A stretch of 64,000 bases of DNA, taken from assembly GCA_030278955.1 (NCBI GenBank), contig JAOANR010000005.1:29255849-29319848 (forward strand), read 5' to 3'. Below are positions 1-10,172 of the stretch, piece by piece. Below the pieces are notes generated by a model. That model was not told where the DNA came from. It was given only the letters and a program-made list of their open reading frames with translations, and searched no databases. The position numbers and the translations under genes were made by a program. Source of the stretch: Hygrophila difformis (Eukaryota; Streptophyta; Magnoliopsida; Lamiales; Acanthaceae). Each line of letters opens with the position of its first letter. Position 1 is the first letter of the stretch.

Positions 1-2
1 CC

Positions 3-3000
3 GCAGTTCCACCAAATATTCCTGCTCCAGTTCCAGCTGGTCATCTGAGAGCAGCAGTCCGCAATGTTCCACGTGCTGACAGAGGAAGAAGGTATCATAA
101 TTATGACCCCGAACATGGTCGAAGGATTCCAGGATACAACGGACAAGATTATCAGGATCCGGACGGGCCAGATCTGCGAGGTCTGAAATTACAGATTCCT
201 ACCTTCAAAGGAACAGGCGGACCCGATGAATTTCTTGACTGGAGAGATGCGATAGAGCTATGTTTCCAACTGTACAACCATTCTGACATAATCAAAATCA
301 GATTGGCTGTAAGTGAATTCCGCGAGTATGCTCTTACTTGGTGGATCAATCATAATCGCATCCGAGCCAGACGGCAGCAGCCCGATTTTGAAACATGGGA
401 AGAATTTATGATAGAAATGGATCGTCGTTTTGTACCCAATAACTACAGGATGGACTTATATATGAAGCTACAGGACTGTGTCCAAGGAAACAGGACTGTA
501 GAAGAATATTATAAAGAGCTGGGGTACATTATGATGAGATCTGCCATACGGGAAGACGAAGGGCTATTCATCACCCGTTTCATCAAAGGATTGAGGCTCG
601 ACGTCCAGAAGGAGATCAAGCTCAGACATTATGAGGATCTGCAGGAGTGCATTCATCTTGCTACTACATTGGATATCCAAATGAAGCAAGAACGAAGCCG
701 CCAGCACTCCAGTTCACATTCTCATCCGCCAAGGCAGTGGAGTTCAAAGCCTGAAGCAGATAAGCACAAATCCTATCCCAAGGATGACAAAGGGAACAAG
801 CCCCGAGGCTTCGAGTTAGGCAAAGATTTCCGAACTGATAGGAGAGATGATCGCAGGCCACGAGAGCCCGATCGATATCGACCCAAAAGGGGAGATAAAG
901 ATATTATTTGTTATAAATGTCGCCAACCTGGCCATATTTCTCCTAATTGCCCTAATGTACGCAGAGCTAATGTAGTTACTACTGAAACAGGTGACTACCG
1001 AATTGTGGGCTTTGAAGAGGATGAGGCCGAGGATGAAGACGAAGAAAGAGAAACCGACGAGTATGGGTATGGCAGTGACGAGTCCGCAGACGAGTGCATC
1101 AATCAAGATGAAGTCCGTCTACCCAACTTGGTCGCCATGAGAGTGTTGAATACTGAGAAGCAGATTGACAACCTCGACAACGAGCTTGCTCAAAGAGAGA
1201 ATTTATTTCATTGTTATGGGGAGATTTGTGGAAATTTGACTTCTATTATTGTTGATAACGGTAGTTGTACCAATGTAATAAGTCTATATGCTGTAAGAAA
1301 GATGAAAATACCTACCGAAAACCACACTCGTCCATACCAACTCCATTGGATGAACGACAGTGGGAGTACGAAGGTATCCATGAGGGCTAAAGTGCCACTG
1401 AAAATAGGGACTTATTATTCTGAGAATGTAGAATGTGACGTTGTACCAATGACCGCTTGTCACCTACTCCTTGGTCGCCCTTGGATGTTTGACAAATCAG
1501 TCATGTACAACGGGCGCAAAAACTCTTTATGTTTTCTACACAGGGACAAAAGAATAGCTGTCAAGCCATTATCTATGGCTACAGTTCATGCCAACCAGAA
1601 GACCCTGTTAGAGAATATTAAGAAGGAAGAAGCTGAATTTCAGCAAAAGCGGAAGGGTAAGGCTAAAGTGGATCCACAAGCACCTCGATCTAATAATGCT
1701 ATTGCTTTTGCAGATCAATGCTTACTGTCCACCAGGACTGAATTTCAGGAGGCTATACAAGAACCCGAATTTTCAGGTTACTGTCTCTTAGCCTTTGTTA
1801 AGCCAATTGTCTGTGTTAATGAAACAGTCTCTGCTGCACCTGATGTGCCTAATGAATTTCGCAGGATGCTGGATCGCAACAGGGACGTGTTTCCGGATGA
1901 AGTACCCGCGGGACTACCTCCAATTCGAGGGATCGAACATCGCATTGACTTTGTTCCCGGGGCCTCCATTCCAAATAGGCCAGCATACCGAATGAACCCC
2001 GAAGAGACTAAAGAGATCCAGAAACAAGTCCAAGAGCTTTTGGACAAAGGTTGGGTTCGGGAGAGCCTGTCTCCCTGTGCTGTGCCTGTGCTACTTGTGC
2101 CAAAGAAGAATGGGACTTGGAGGATGTGCGTGGACTGCCGAGCCGTGAATGCGATCACGATCAAGTACCGCCATCCCATACCAAGGCTCGATGATATGTT
2201 GGACGAACTAGGTGGAGCGAGCATCTTTTCAAAGATCGATCTTCGAAGTGGCTACCACCAGATCAGAATGCAGCCCGGTGATGAGTGGAAGACAGCCTTC
2301 AAAACCAAGTTCGGGTTGTACGAATGGCTGGTGATGCCATTCGGACTGACAAACGCGCCATCTACGTTCATGAGACTGATGAATGAGACATTGAGGATTT
2401 ATATTGGAAAATTCGTTGTTGTATATTTTGATGATATACTTATTTACAGCAACTGTCTATCTGATCATGTCTTTCATGTGGAACAGGTATTAAGGAAGCT
2501 GCGAGAAGCCCAACTGTATGCCAACATGGAAAAATGCACCTTTTGCGTTCCAGAGGTGATATTTCTGGGTTTTATCGTCAGCAGTAAAGGTCTTAAAGTG
2601 GATGAATCCAAGATAACCGCCATAACTGAATGGAAGCCACCTACCTCAGTCCATGAAGTAAGGAGTTTCCTTGGGTTATGTGGGTTTTTCAGAAGATTCG
2701 TCCCACAGTTCAGTATAATTGCTGCACCCCTGACTGCACTATTAAAGAAGGGATTTCCATACAAGTGGGGGATTGCAGAACAGAAATCCTTTGAGGAGTT
2801 GAAAGAAAAACTGACTCATGCTCCAGTCCTGGCACTGCCCAATTTTGATTATCCATTCGAAATCGAATGTGATGCATCAGGAACAGGATGTGGAGCTGTG
2901 CTGATTCAAGAAGGCCGCCCAGTGGCCTATCACAGTGAGAAATTTTCGGGAGCTCAACTGAATTATTCTACTTATGACAAGGAGCTATACGCTGTGATAC

Positions 3001-4733
3001 GGGCACTGAAGACCTGGCAGCATTATTTGAGGAGCAGAGAGTTCATAATCCATACGGACCATGATACCTTGAAGCATATCAGATCGCAGGATCAGTTGAG
3101 CAGAAGACATGCAAGGTGGAGTGGGTTTCTAGAGACATTTCCGTATGTGATTAAATATAAGAAGGGCAAGGAAAATGTAGTAGCAGATGCTCTTTCGAGA
3201 AGATTGGCACTGACCGCATATGCTACTACGCATTTGATTGGATTCGAACATATCCGTGAGCTCTATAGCACTGATGCAGATTTCAAGGAAATCTGGGAGA
3301 AGACGGAGAAGCATGCCTTCAAGGAATACTCTCGTCTGGAGGGTTTCCTTTATTTTGGGAATCGATTATGCATACCGAAGGGTTCGATCAGAGAACTGCA
3401 TGTTAAAGAAGCACACAGTGGAGATATGATGGGACATTTCGGGAGAAATGTCACTGTGTCCATACTATCTGATCGGTTCTTCTGGCCCGGATTACCGAAG
3501 CAAGTGGAGGACTTCATTGCAAAATGCATCATTTGCCTGAAGGCAAAATCTACTGTGAAGCCCCATGGATTATACAAGGCATTGCCCGTCCCAGACGGCC
3601 CTTGGGTAGATTTGTCAATGGACTTCGTTTTGGGGTTACCCAGAACTGCCCGAGCAAAGGATTCCATCTTCGTGGTCGTTGACAGATTTTCCAAGATGGC
3701 CCATTTCATCCCATGTGCCAAAACAAACGATGCCTCCCATGTGGCCAAGATATTCTTCAAGGAGGTTGTGCGCCTGCACGGAATTCCGAAGACCATTGTG
3801 TCAGACCGGGATGCCAAATTTGTGAGTTACTTCTGGAAGTCACTGTGGTCTGAAATAGGTACAAAACTTCTTTTCTCTACGGCATATCACCCACAAACAG
3901 ATGGCCAGACCGAATCTGTCAATCGGGTCCTTGGCAATCTGTTGAGGATAATCACATCTTCCAATTCTAAAAGTTGGGATGAATGCCTTCCATATATTGA
4001 GTTTGCCTATAACAGACATGTACACAGTGCCACACACATGTCACCATTCGAAATAGTTTATGGCTTTAACCCACTGACACCATTGGATCTGTTGCCACTT
4101 CCTCCGAGTGAGCATAAAAATGCAGTTGGCAGGGACAGGGCGAGAGCGATTAAGGATTTGCACAAGGACGTGCAGAAAAGTCTGGAAAGAGCCGCTGAGA
4201 CATATGCGAAATACAACAATCGCGGCAGAAAGAAGCTCATACTCCACCCCGGGGATTGGGTTTGGGTGCACATGCGCAAGGAGCGATTTCCCATGAAACG
4301 ACGCACCAAACTTTCTCCTCGAGGAGACGGACCATTTAGAGTTCTAGATAGAATTAATGATAATGCTTATAGACTAGAACTGCCTGAGGAGTACGGACTG
4401 AATCCCACTTTTAATGTTGCAGATTTGCAGCTGTACGAGAGGGACGACGAGGATGCTGATCGGTTGATGGCTCAACCTTCCGAAGGGGGAGGGGATGGCA
4501 TGGGAGCCAAGTCAACAGCGTTGACCATCCCGGAGGGACCCTGCTCAAAACAGCGTGCCAAAAGATTCCTGACTGCTATTGCCAAAATATTATCTGAGGA
4601 ATCAGATAAATGGGAGCAGTCCACATGCCGAGCAGAACAGATCAAAGGAAGCACAGTCATCCAGTGGGAACAGACAGAAGAATTCCGGACAGAACCGGGA
4701 CCCATCACTCTGGGTCCCGCTTCTTCAGACTGA
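3..4733 (+). CDS. gag-pol polyprotein (partial at 5' end, frame intact)
   Basis: The frame is open from base 3 to the stop at 4733 (1576 residues, no internal stop), so an ATG at 303 is internal and the true start lies upstream. Domains in order: retrotransposon gag; a CCHC zinc knuckle at 909-950 (C-X2-C-X4-H-X4-C); an aspartic protease with Asp-Asn-Gly at 1254; reverse transcriptase with YFDD at 2424-2435; RNase H with its first Asp at 2871; integrase with an HHCC zinc region at about 3399-3540 and catalytic Asp, Asp, Glu codons at 3621, 3804 and 3912 (35 residues between the last two). A GPF motif follows near 4330. The last ~79 codons lie inside the 3' LTR and include a basic GP-x-QRAKRF motif. 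All visible catalytic residues are present, so the pol part could be active; the gag start was not seen. Confidence 0.93.
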   Translation, partial: AVPPNIPAPVPAGHLRAAVRNVPRADRGRRYHNYDPEHGRRIPGYNGQDYQDPDGPDLRGLKLQIPTFKGTGGPDEFLDWRDAIELCFQLYNHSDIIKIRLAVSEFREYALTWWINHNRIRARRQQPDFETWEEFMIEMDRRFVPNNYRMDLYMKLQDCVQGNRTVEEYYKELGYIMMRSAIREDEGLFITRFIKGLRLDVQKEIKLRHYEDLQECIHLATTLDIQMKQERSRQHSSSHSHPPRQWSSKPEADKHKSYPKDDKGNKPRGFELGKDFRTDRRDDRRPREPDRYRPKRGDKDIICYKCRQPGHISPNCPNVRRANVVTTETGDYRIVGFEEDEAEDEDEERETDEYGYGSDESADECINQDEVRLPNLVAMRVLNTEKQIDNLDNELAQRENLFHCYGEICGNLTSIIVDNGSCTNVISLYAVRKMKIPTENHTRPYQLHWMNDSGSTKVSMRAKVPLKIGTYYSENVECDVVPMTACHLLLGRPWMFDKSVMYNGRKNSLCFLHRDKRIAVKPLSMATVHANQKTLLENIKKEEAEFQQKRKGKAKVDPQAPRSNNAIAFADQCLLSTRTEFQEAIQEPEFSGYCLLAFVKPIVCVNETVSAAPDVPNEFRRMLDRNRDVFPDEVPAGLPPIRGIEHRIDFVPGASIPNRPAYRMNPEETKEIQKQVQELLDKGWVRESLSPCAVPVLLVPKKNGTWRMCVDCRAVNAITIKYRHPIPRLDDMLDELGGASIFSKIDLRSGYHQIRMQPGDEWKTAFKTKFGLYEWLVMPFGLTNAPSTFMRLMNETLRIYIGKFVVVYFDDILIYSNCLSDHVFHVEQVLRKLREAQLYANMEKCTFCVPEVIFLGFIVSSKGLKVDESKITAITEWKPPTSVHEVRSFLGLCGFFRRFVPQFSIIAAPLTALLKKGFPYKWGIAEQKSFEELKEKLTHAPVLALPNFDYPFEIECDASGTGCGAVLIQEGRPVAYHSEKFSGAQLNYSTYDKELYAVIRALKTWQHYLRSREFIIHTDHDTLKHIRSQDQLSRRHARWSGFLETFPYVIKYKKGKENVVADALSRRLALTAYATTHLIGFEHIRELYSTDADFKEIWEKTEKHAFKEYSRLEGFLYFGNRLCIPKGSIRELHVKEAHSGDMMGHFGRNVTVSILSDRFFWPGLPKQVEDFIAKCIICLKAKSTVKPHGLYKALPVPDGPWVDLSMDFVLGLPRTARAKDSIFVVVDRFSKMAHFIPCAKTNDASHVAKIFFKEVVRLHGIPKTIVSDRDAKFVSYFWKSLWSEIGTKLLFSTAYHPQTDGQTESVNRVLGNLLRIITSSNSKSWDECLPYIEFAYNRHVHSATHMSPFEIVYGFNPLTPLDLLPLPPSEHKNAVGRDRARAIKDLHKDVQKSLERAAETYAKYNNRGRKKLILHPGDWVWVHMRKERFPMKRRTKLSPRGDGPFRVLDRINDNAYRLELPEEYGLNPTFNVADLQLYERDDEDADRLMAQPSEGGGDGMGAKSTALTIPEGPCSKQRAKRFLTAIAKILSEESDKWEQSTCRAEQIKGSTVIQWEQTEEFRTEPGPITLGPASSD
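4480..4495 (+). other. Polypurine tract of element A
   Basis: A purine-rich run (GAAGGGGGAGGGGA at its core) lies directly before the TGGCATGG start of the 3' LTR. It is the expected primer for plus-strand DNA synthesis. The same arrangement precedes the 3' LTRs of B, E, F, H and I. Confidence 0.85.
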
Positions 4734-5002
4734 AAACAGAAAGCAGAATGACCTCCGGATGCAAAAACAGAACAAACCAGCATGAAGAGGTCAAAACGGA
4801 GGGTTCCGCCGTCACCGTCGCCGCCCGCCGCCACCGCCACCCGCCGTCGCCGGAAACACCGCCGGAGCTCCGGCGAGGTTGCCGGAACCTGGCCGGAATC
4901 TGGCCGGAACTTGGTCGGAAAAGTCGCCGGTCAACGCCGGTCAACGAAAGTCAACGCCGGAGTCGTGAAGGACGGACCCAGTTCAGATTCAGTCTCGGAG
5001 TA

Positions 5003-5222
5003 CTTTGTCGCGGAAGGCCCCTTGTCGCGGAAGGTCACTTGTCGCGGAAGGTCACTTTGTCGCGGAAGGTCACTTTGTCGCGGAAGGTCACTTTGTCGCG
5101 GAAGGCCCCTTGTCGCGGAAGGTCACTTGTCGCGGAAGGTCACTTTGTCGCGGAAGGTCACTTTGTCGCAGAAGGCCCCTTGTCGCGGAAGGTCACTTGT
5201 CGCGGAAACCCTTTTCGCGGAA
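5003..5222 (+). repeat. 18-19 bp minisatellite in LTR of element A
   Basis: About twelve tandem copies of an 18-19 bp unit built on TTGTCGCGGAAGGTCAC, with a GGCCCC variant about every fourth copy. Each copy holds the TGTCGCGG octamer that is scattered rather than tandem in the LTRs of B, E, G and H. It lies about 160-380 bp upstream of the TATA box, so it is in the promoter region of the LTR. Confidence 0.9.
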
Positions 5223-5378
5223 GAGGAGCCTTTGTCGCCAAGCCTCGACTTTTGTCGCGATGCCAAACTCCGCGACACGGTCCTCAGTCCGCGACCAACC
5301 TATCTTTTCTTTACTGTTTTGTTGAAAACTCGCGTAGGGTTGTTTATTTCCTTCCTTTTGCTTGTTTAAGGGTTTCCC

Positions 5379-5387
5379 TATATATAT
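5379..5387 (+). promoter_or_regulatory. TATA box of LTR A
   Basis: TATATATAT followed by GGG; the same context (TATATATATGGG) is found in the LTRs of E, G and H. It is the likely core promoter for element A. Confidence 0.65.
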
Positions 5388-5692
5388 GGGATTCCTAACA
5401 CTTTGTATTCACTTTTGATATTTGAATGAAATTACTCTTCTTTTCAAAAGTCATTACCGAGAGACAAATTCTCTCAATCTCATGGATTTGATCCAAACTT
5501 GGCTTCGGCTATCAATCGAGCTTGAGACCCCTCGATCGATTATCACTTTGAAGGATTGAAAGGAGGAAGGGGGTCACCATATTGGAGGGGTTGGTTGTCT
5601 TCAAGTTTCCATCCATTCATAGTGAAGTCTCATTATCTTGTTCTTGCTTATTTTCCCATTATTAGCCTATAGTATTCAATCGATCCGTGGCA

Positions 5693-8600
5693 CCATTTTA
5701 CTGACACGCCACCCGACGGGCACCGTTTTGCTGACAAGCCTCCCGATGGGCACCGTTTTACCGACACGCCACCCGACGGGCATTGTTTTCCCGACATGGC
5801 CGACGAGCACCATTTTACCGACTGGCCACCCGACGGGCACCATTTTACCGACACGCCACCCGTCAGGCACCGTTTTGGCAACACGCCACCCGACGGGCAC
5901 TGTTTTACCGACAGGCCAACCGATGGGCACCGTTTTACCTAAACACCACCCGACGGGCACCGTTTTGCCAACATGCCACCCGACGGCCACCGTTTTACAT
6001 ACATGCCACCCGACGGGCACGGTTTTACCGACAGGCTACCTGACGGGCACCGTTCTACTGACATGCCACCCGACGGGCATTGTTTTGCCGACAAGCCTCT
6101 CGACGGGCACCGTTTTCCCGACACGCCACCCGACGGGCACCGTTTTTACCGACATGGCCGACAAGCACCGTTTTACTAACAATCCACCTGACGGGCACTG
6201 TGTGGATGGGAGCTAACGTGCCACGCTACGTGCACCATTTTACCCACACGCCACCCGATGGGCACCATTTCTCGGACAAGCCTCCCGACGGGCACCGTTT
6301 TACCGACACGCCACTCGACGGGCATCGTTTTCCCGACATGGCCGACGAGCACCATTTTACCGACAGGCCACCCGACGGGCACCGTTTTACCGACACGCCA
6401 CCCGTCAGGCACCGTTTTACCAACAGGCCACCCGATGGGCACCGTTTTACCGAAACGCCACCCGACGGGCACCGTTTTTTCCAACAAGCCACCCGACGGG
6501 CACCGTTTTACCGACATGCCACCCGTCGGGCACCGTTTAACCGACATGGCCGACGAGCACCGTTTCACCGACAGGCCACCCGACGGGCACCGTTTTACCG
6601 ACACGCCAGCCGACGGGCACCGTTTTACCGACACGCCACCCAACGGGCACCGTTTTGTCGACAAGCCACCCGATGGGCACCGTGTGGATAAGAGCAAACG
6701 TGCCACGCGACGGGCACCATTTTACCGACACGCCGCCCGACGAGTTCCATTTTACCGACAGGCGACCCGACGGCCATCATTTTACCGACACAACACCCGA
6801 CGGGCACCGTTTTGCCGACATGCGTCTCGACGGCCACCGTTTTACCGACACGCCACCCGATGGGCACCGTTTTACCGACATGGCCGACAAGCACCATTTT
6901 ACCAACAATCCACCCAACGGGCTCTGTGTGGATGGGAGCTAAGTGCCACGCGACGGACACCATTTTACCAACACGCTACCCGACGGGCACTATTTTACCG
7001 AAAGGAGACCCGACGAGCACAGTTTTACCGACACGCCAACTGACGGGCATCGTTTTGCCGACATGCCCGACGGGCACCATTTTACTGACACGCTACCCGA
7101 CGGGCACCGGTTTACCGACATGGCCGACAAGCACCGTTTTACCGACATGCTCGACGGGCACTGTTTTACCGACAGGGCACCCGACGGGCACTGTTTTACC
7201 GACATGCCACCCAACAGGCACGGTTTTGTCGACAAACCACTCGACGCGCACCTTTTTACCGACACGCCACCTGACGGGTACCGTTTTACTGATAGGCAAC
7301 CCGACGGGGACCGTTTTACCGACACGCCACCCGACGGGCACCGTTTTTTCCGATAAGCCACCCGACGGGCACTGTTATGCCAACATGACACCCAACGTGA
7401 CCCGTGTGGACGAGAGCCGACGTGCCACCCGACAGGCACCGTTTTGCCGACAAGCCTACCGACGGGAACCGTTTTCCCGACGCGCCGCCCGATGGGCACC
7501 GTTTTGCCGACAGGCCACCCGACGGGCACCTTTTTACCGACATGCCACCCGGCGGGCACCATTTTACCGACAGGCGACCCGACGGGCACCGTTTTACTGA
7601 CACGCCACCTGACGGGCACCGTTTTGCCGACAAGCCTCTCGACGGGCATCGTTTTACCGACATGCCACCCGATGGGCACCGTTTTACCGATATGGCCGAC
7701 AAGCACCGTTTTACCAACAATCCACCCGACGGGCACTGTGTGGATGAGAGCTAACGTGCCACGCGACGGGCACCATTTCACCGAGACGCCACCCGACGGG
7801 CACCGTTTTGCGGACAAGCCTCCCGACGGGCACCGTTTTACCAACACGCCTCCCGACGGGCACCGTTTTACCGACATGCCACCCGACGAGCACCGTTTTA
7901 TCGACAGGCCACCCGACGGGCACCGTTTTACCGACACGGCCGAGGAGCACCGTTTTACCGACTGGCCACCCGACGGGCACCGTTTTACCGACACGCCACC
8001 CGACGGGCACTGTTTTTTCCGATATGCCACCCGACGGGCATTGTTATGCTGACTTGACACCCGACATGACCCGTGTGGACGAGATCTGACGTGCCACCCG
8101 ACGGCCACCGTTTTGCCGACAAGCCTACCGACAGGCACCGTTTTCCCGACATGCCAACCGACGGGCACCGTTTTACCGACAGGACACCCGACGGGCACCA
8201 TTTTACAGACGCGCCATCACACGAGCACCGTTTACCGACATGCCACGCGACGAGCACTGTTTTGCCGACAGGCCCCCCGATGGGCACCATTTTGCTGACA
8301 CGCCTACCGACGGGCACTGTTTTGCCGACATGTCACCCGACTGGCACCGTTTTACGTACAGGCCACCCGACGGTCACCGTTTACCGACATGGCCGACGAG
8401 CACCGTTTCACCCACATGCCACCCGACGGGCAACGTTTACCGACACACCACCCAACAGGCACCGTTTTACCGACTGGCCACCCGACGGGCACCATTTTAC
8501 CGACATGGCCGACGAGCACCGTTTCACCGACAGGCCACCCGACGGGCACCATTTTACCGAAATGCTACCCGTCCCGCATTGTTTTACCGACAGGCCACCC

Positions 8601-10172
8601 GACGGGCACCATATTACCGAAACGCCCGAGGGCACAGTTTTGCCGACATGCCCCCCGACAGGTATCATTTTACTGACAGGCCACCTGACGGTTATCGTTT
8701 CATTGACACGCCACCCGACGGGCACCGTTTTGTGGACAAGCCTCCCGACGGGAACCATTTTACCGACATGCCACCCGACGGGCACCGTTTTACCTACAGG
8801 CCACCCGACGGCCGACGGGTACCGTTTTGCCGAAAGGCCCCCCGATGAGCACCGTTTTGTCGACATGCTACCCAACGGGCACCGTTTTGCCGACAGGCCA
8901 CCTGATGGGCACCATTTTGCCGACAGGATCCCCGCCGGATACCGTTTTGCCGAAACGCCTCCCAAGGGGCACTGTATTGCCGACATGTCACCCGACGGGC
9001 ACCGTTTTACGCACAGGCCACCCGATGGGCACCGTTTTATCAACATGGCCGACGAGCATCGTTTCACCGACACACCACCAGATGGGCACCGTTTACCGAC
9101 ATGCCACCCCACGGGCACCGTTTTACCGACTGGCCACCCGACGGGCACCATTTTACCGACATGGCCGACGAGCACCGTTTCACCGACACGCCACCTGACA
9201 GGCACCATTTTATCGACATGCCACCCGTCGCGCACCGTTTTCCCGAAACGCCACCCAACGGGCGCCGTTTTGCCAACATGCCACCCGACAGGCACCGTTT
9301 TACCGACATGCCACCCGACGGGCACCATTTTACCGACATGGCCGACGAGCACCTTTTTACCGACAGGCCACCCGACGGGCACCGTTTCACCGACAGGCCA
9401 CCCGATGGGCACCGTTTTACCGACACGCCACCCGACGGGCACTGTTTTGTCATCATGCCACCCGACGGGCACCGTTTTGTTGACAAGCCACCCCAACGGG
9501 CACCGTGTGGAGAAGAGAAAAAGTGCCACGCGACGGGCACAGTTTTACCGACACGCCACCCGACGGGCACCATTTTACCGACAGGCGACCCGACGGGCAC
9601 CGTTTTACCGACACGCCAACGGATGGGCACCGTTTTACCGACATGTCCGACAAGCACCGTTTTACCAACAAGCTCGACAGGCACTGTTTTACCGAAAGGG
9701 CACCCGACGGGCACTGTTTCACCGACATGCCACCCAACGAGCACGGTTTTGTCGACAGACCACTCGACGCGCACTGTTTTACCGACACGCCACCTGACGG
9801 GTACCGTTTTACTGATAGGCCACCCGACGTGGACCGTTTTACAGACACGTCACCCGACGGGCACCGTTTTTTTCCGATGAGCCACCCGAAGGGCACTGTT
9901 ATGCCGACTTGACAGCCAACGTGACCCGTGTGGACGAGAGCCGATGTGCCACCCGACAGGCACCGTTTTACCGACAAGCCTATCGACGGGCACCGTTTTC
10001 CCGACACGCCACCCGATGGGCACCGTTTTGCCGACAAGCCACCCGACGGGCATCGTTTTACCAACATGCCACCCGACGGGCACCGTTTTGCCGACATGCC
10101 ACCCGGCGGGCACCATTTTACCGACACGCCACCCGGCGAGCACCGTTTTATCGACACGCCACTCCGCGGGTA
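5693..10172. repeat. Higher-order repeat copy 1 (about 4.48 kb)
   Basis: This copy runs from one CCATTTTACTGACACGCC anchor to the next at 10173. Shared private variants show the register: TTTTACCTAAACACC occurs at about 5935 and again at about 10415. The marker blocks follow in the order GATGGGAGC (6199), GATAAGAGC (6682), GACGAGAGCC (7398), GATGAGAGC (7738), GACGAGATC (8070), GACGAGAGCC (9922). Boundaries are conventional, because any phase would do. Confidence 0.75.

Larger units (their letters stand above)
1..5692 (+). mobile_element. Element A: Ty3/gypsy LTR retrotransposon, 5' part outside window
   Basis: The piece holds most of a gag-pol gene, a polypurine tract at 4480-4495 and a 3' LTR at 4496-5692. 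The 5' LTR, primer site and start of gag lie left of the window. Directly after the LTR the 30-bp tandem array starts with CCATT, the same five bases that flank element B, so A probably also sits inside the array and the array should resume left of A. The integrase has a GPF motif, no classical chromodomain is visible, and the C-terminus runs into the LTR, which suggests a CRM-like chromovirus; the clade is inferred, not tested. Confidence 0.9.
4496..5692 (+). repeat. 3' LTR of element A (1197 bp)
   Basis: It starts TGGCATGG right after the polypurine tract and ends in GTGGCA. The first part encodes the polyprotein C-terminus, followed by a region with many CCGGA motifs (about 4840-4960), an 18-19 bp minisatellite (5003-5222) and a TATA box (5379-5387). 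The right end abuts the tandem array. The overall plan resembles the solo LTR G. Confidence 0.88.

Noticed and set aside
1254..1265. Protease of A and F with Asp-Asn-Gly instead of Asp-Ser/Thr-Gly as an unusual active site
   Set aside because: Plant Ty3/gypsy proteases with DNG or DGG at this place are common as far as I recall, and both elements share it.
7398..7440. The GTGTGGACGAGAGCC marker blocks as promoter or transposon ends
   Set aside because: They are joined smoothly to array units, have no terminal repeats or target duplications, and behave as diverged units of the higher-order repeat.
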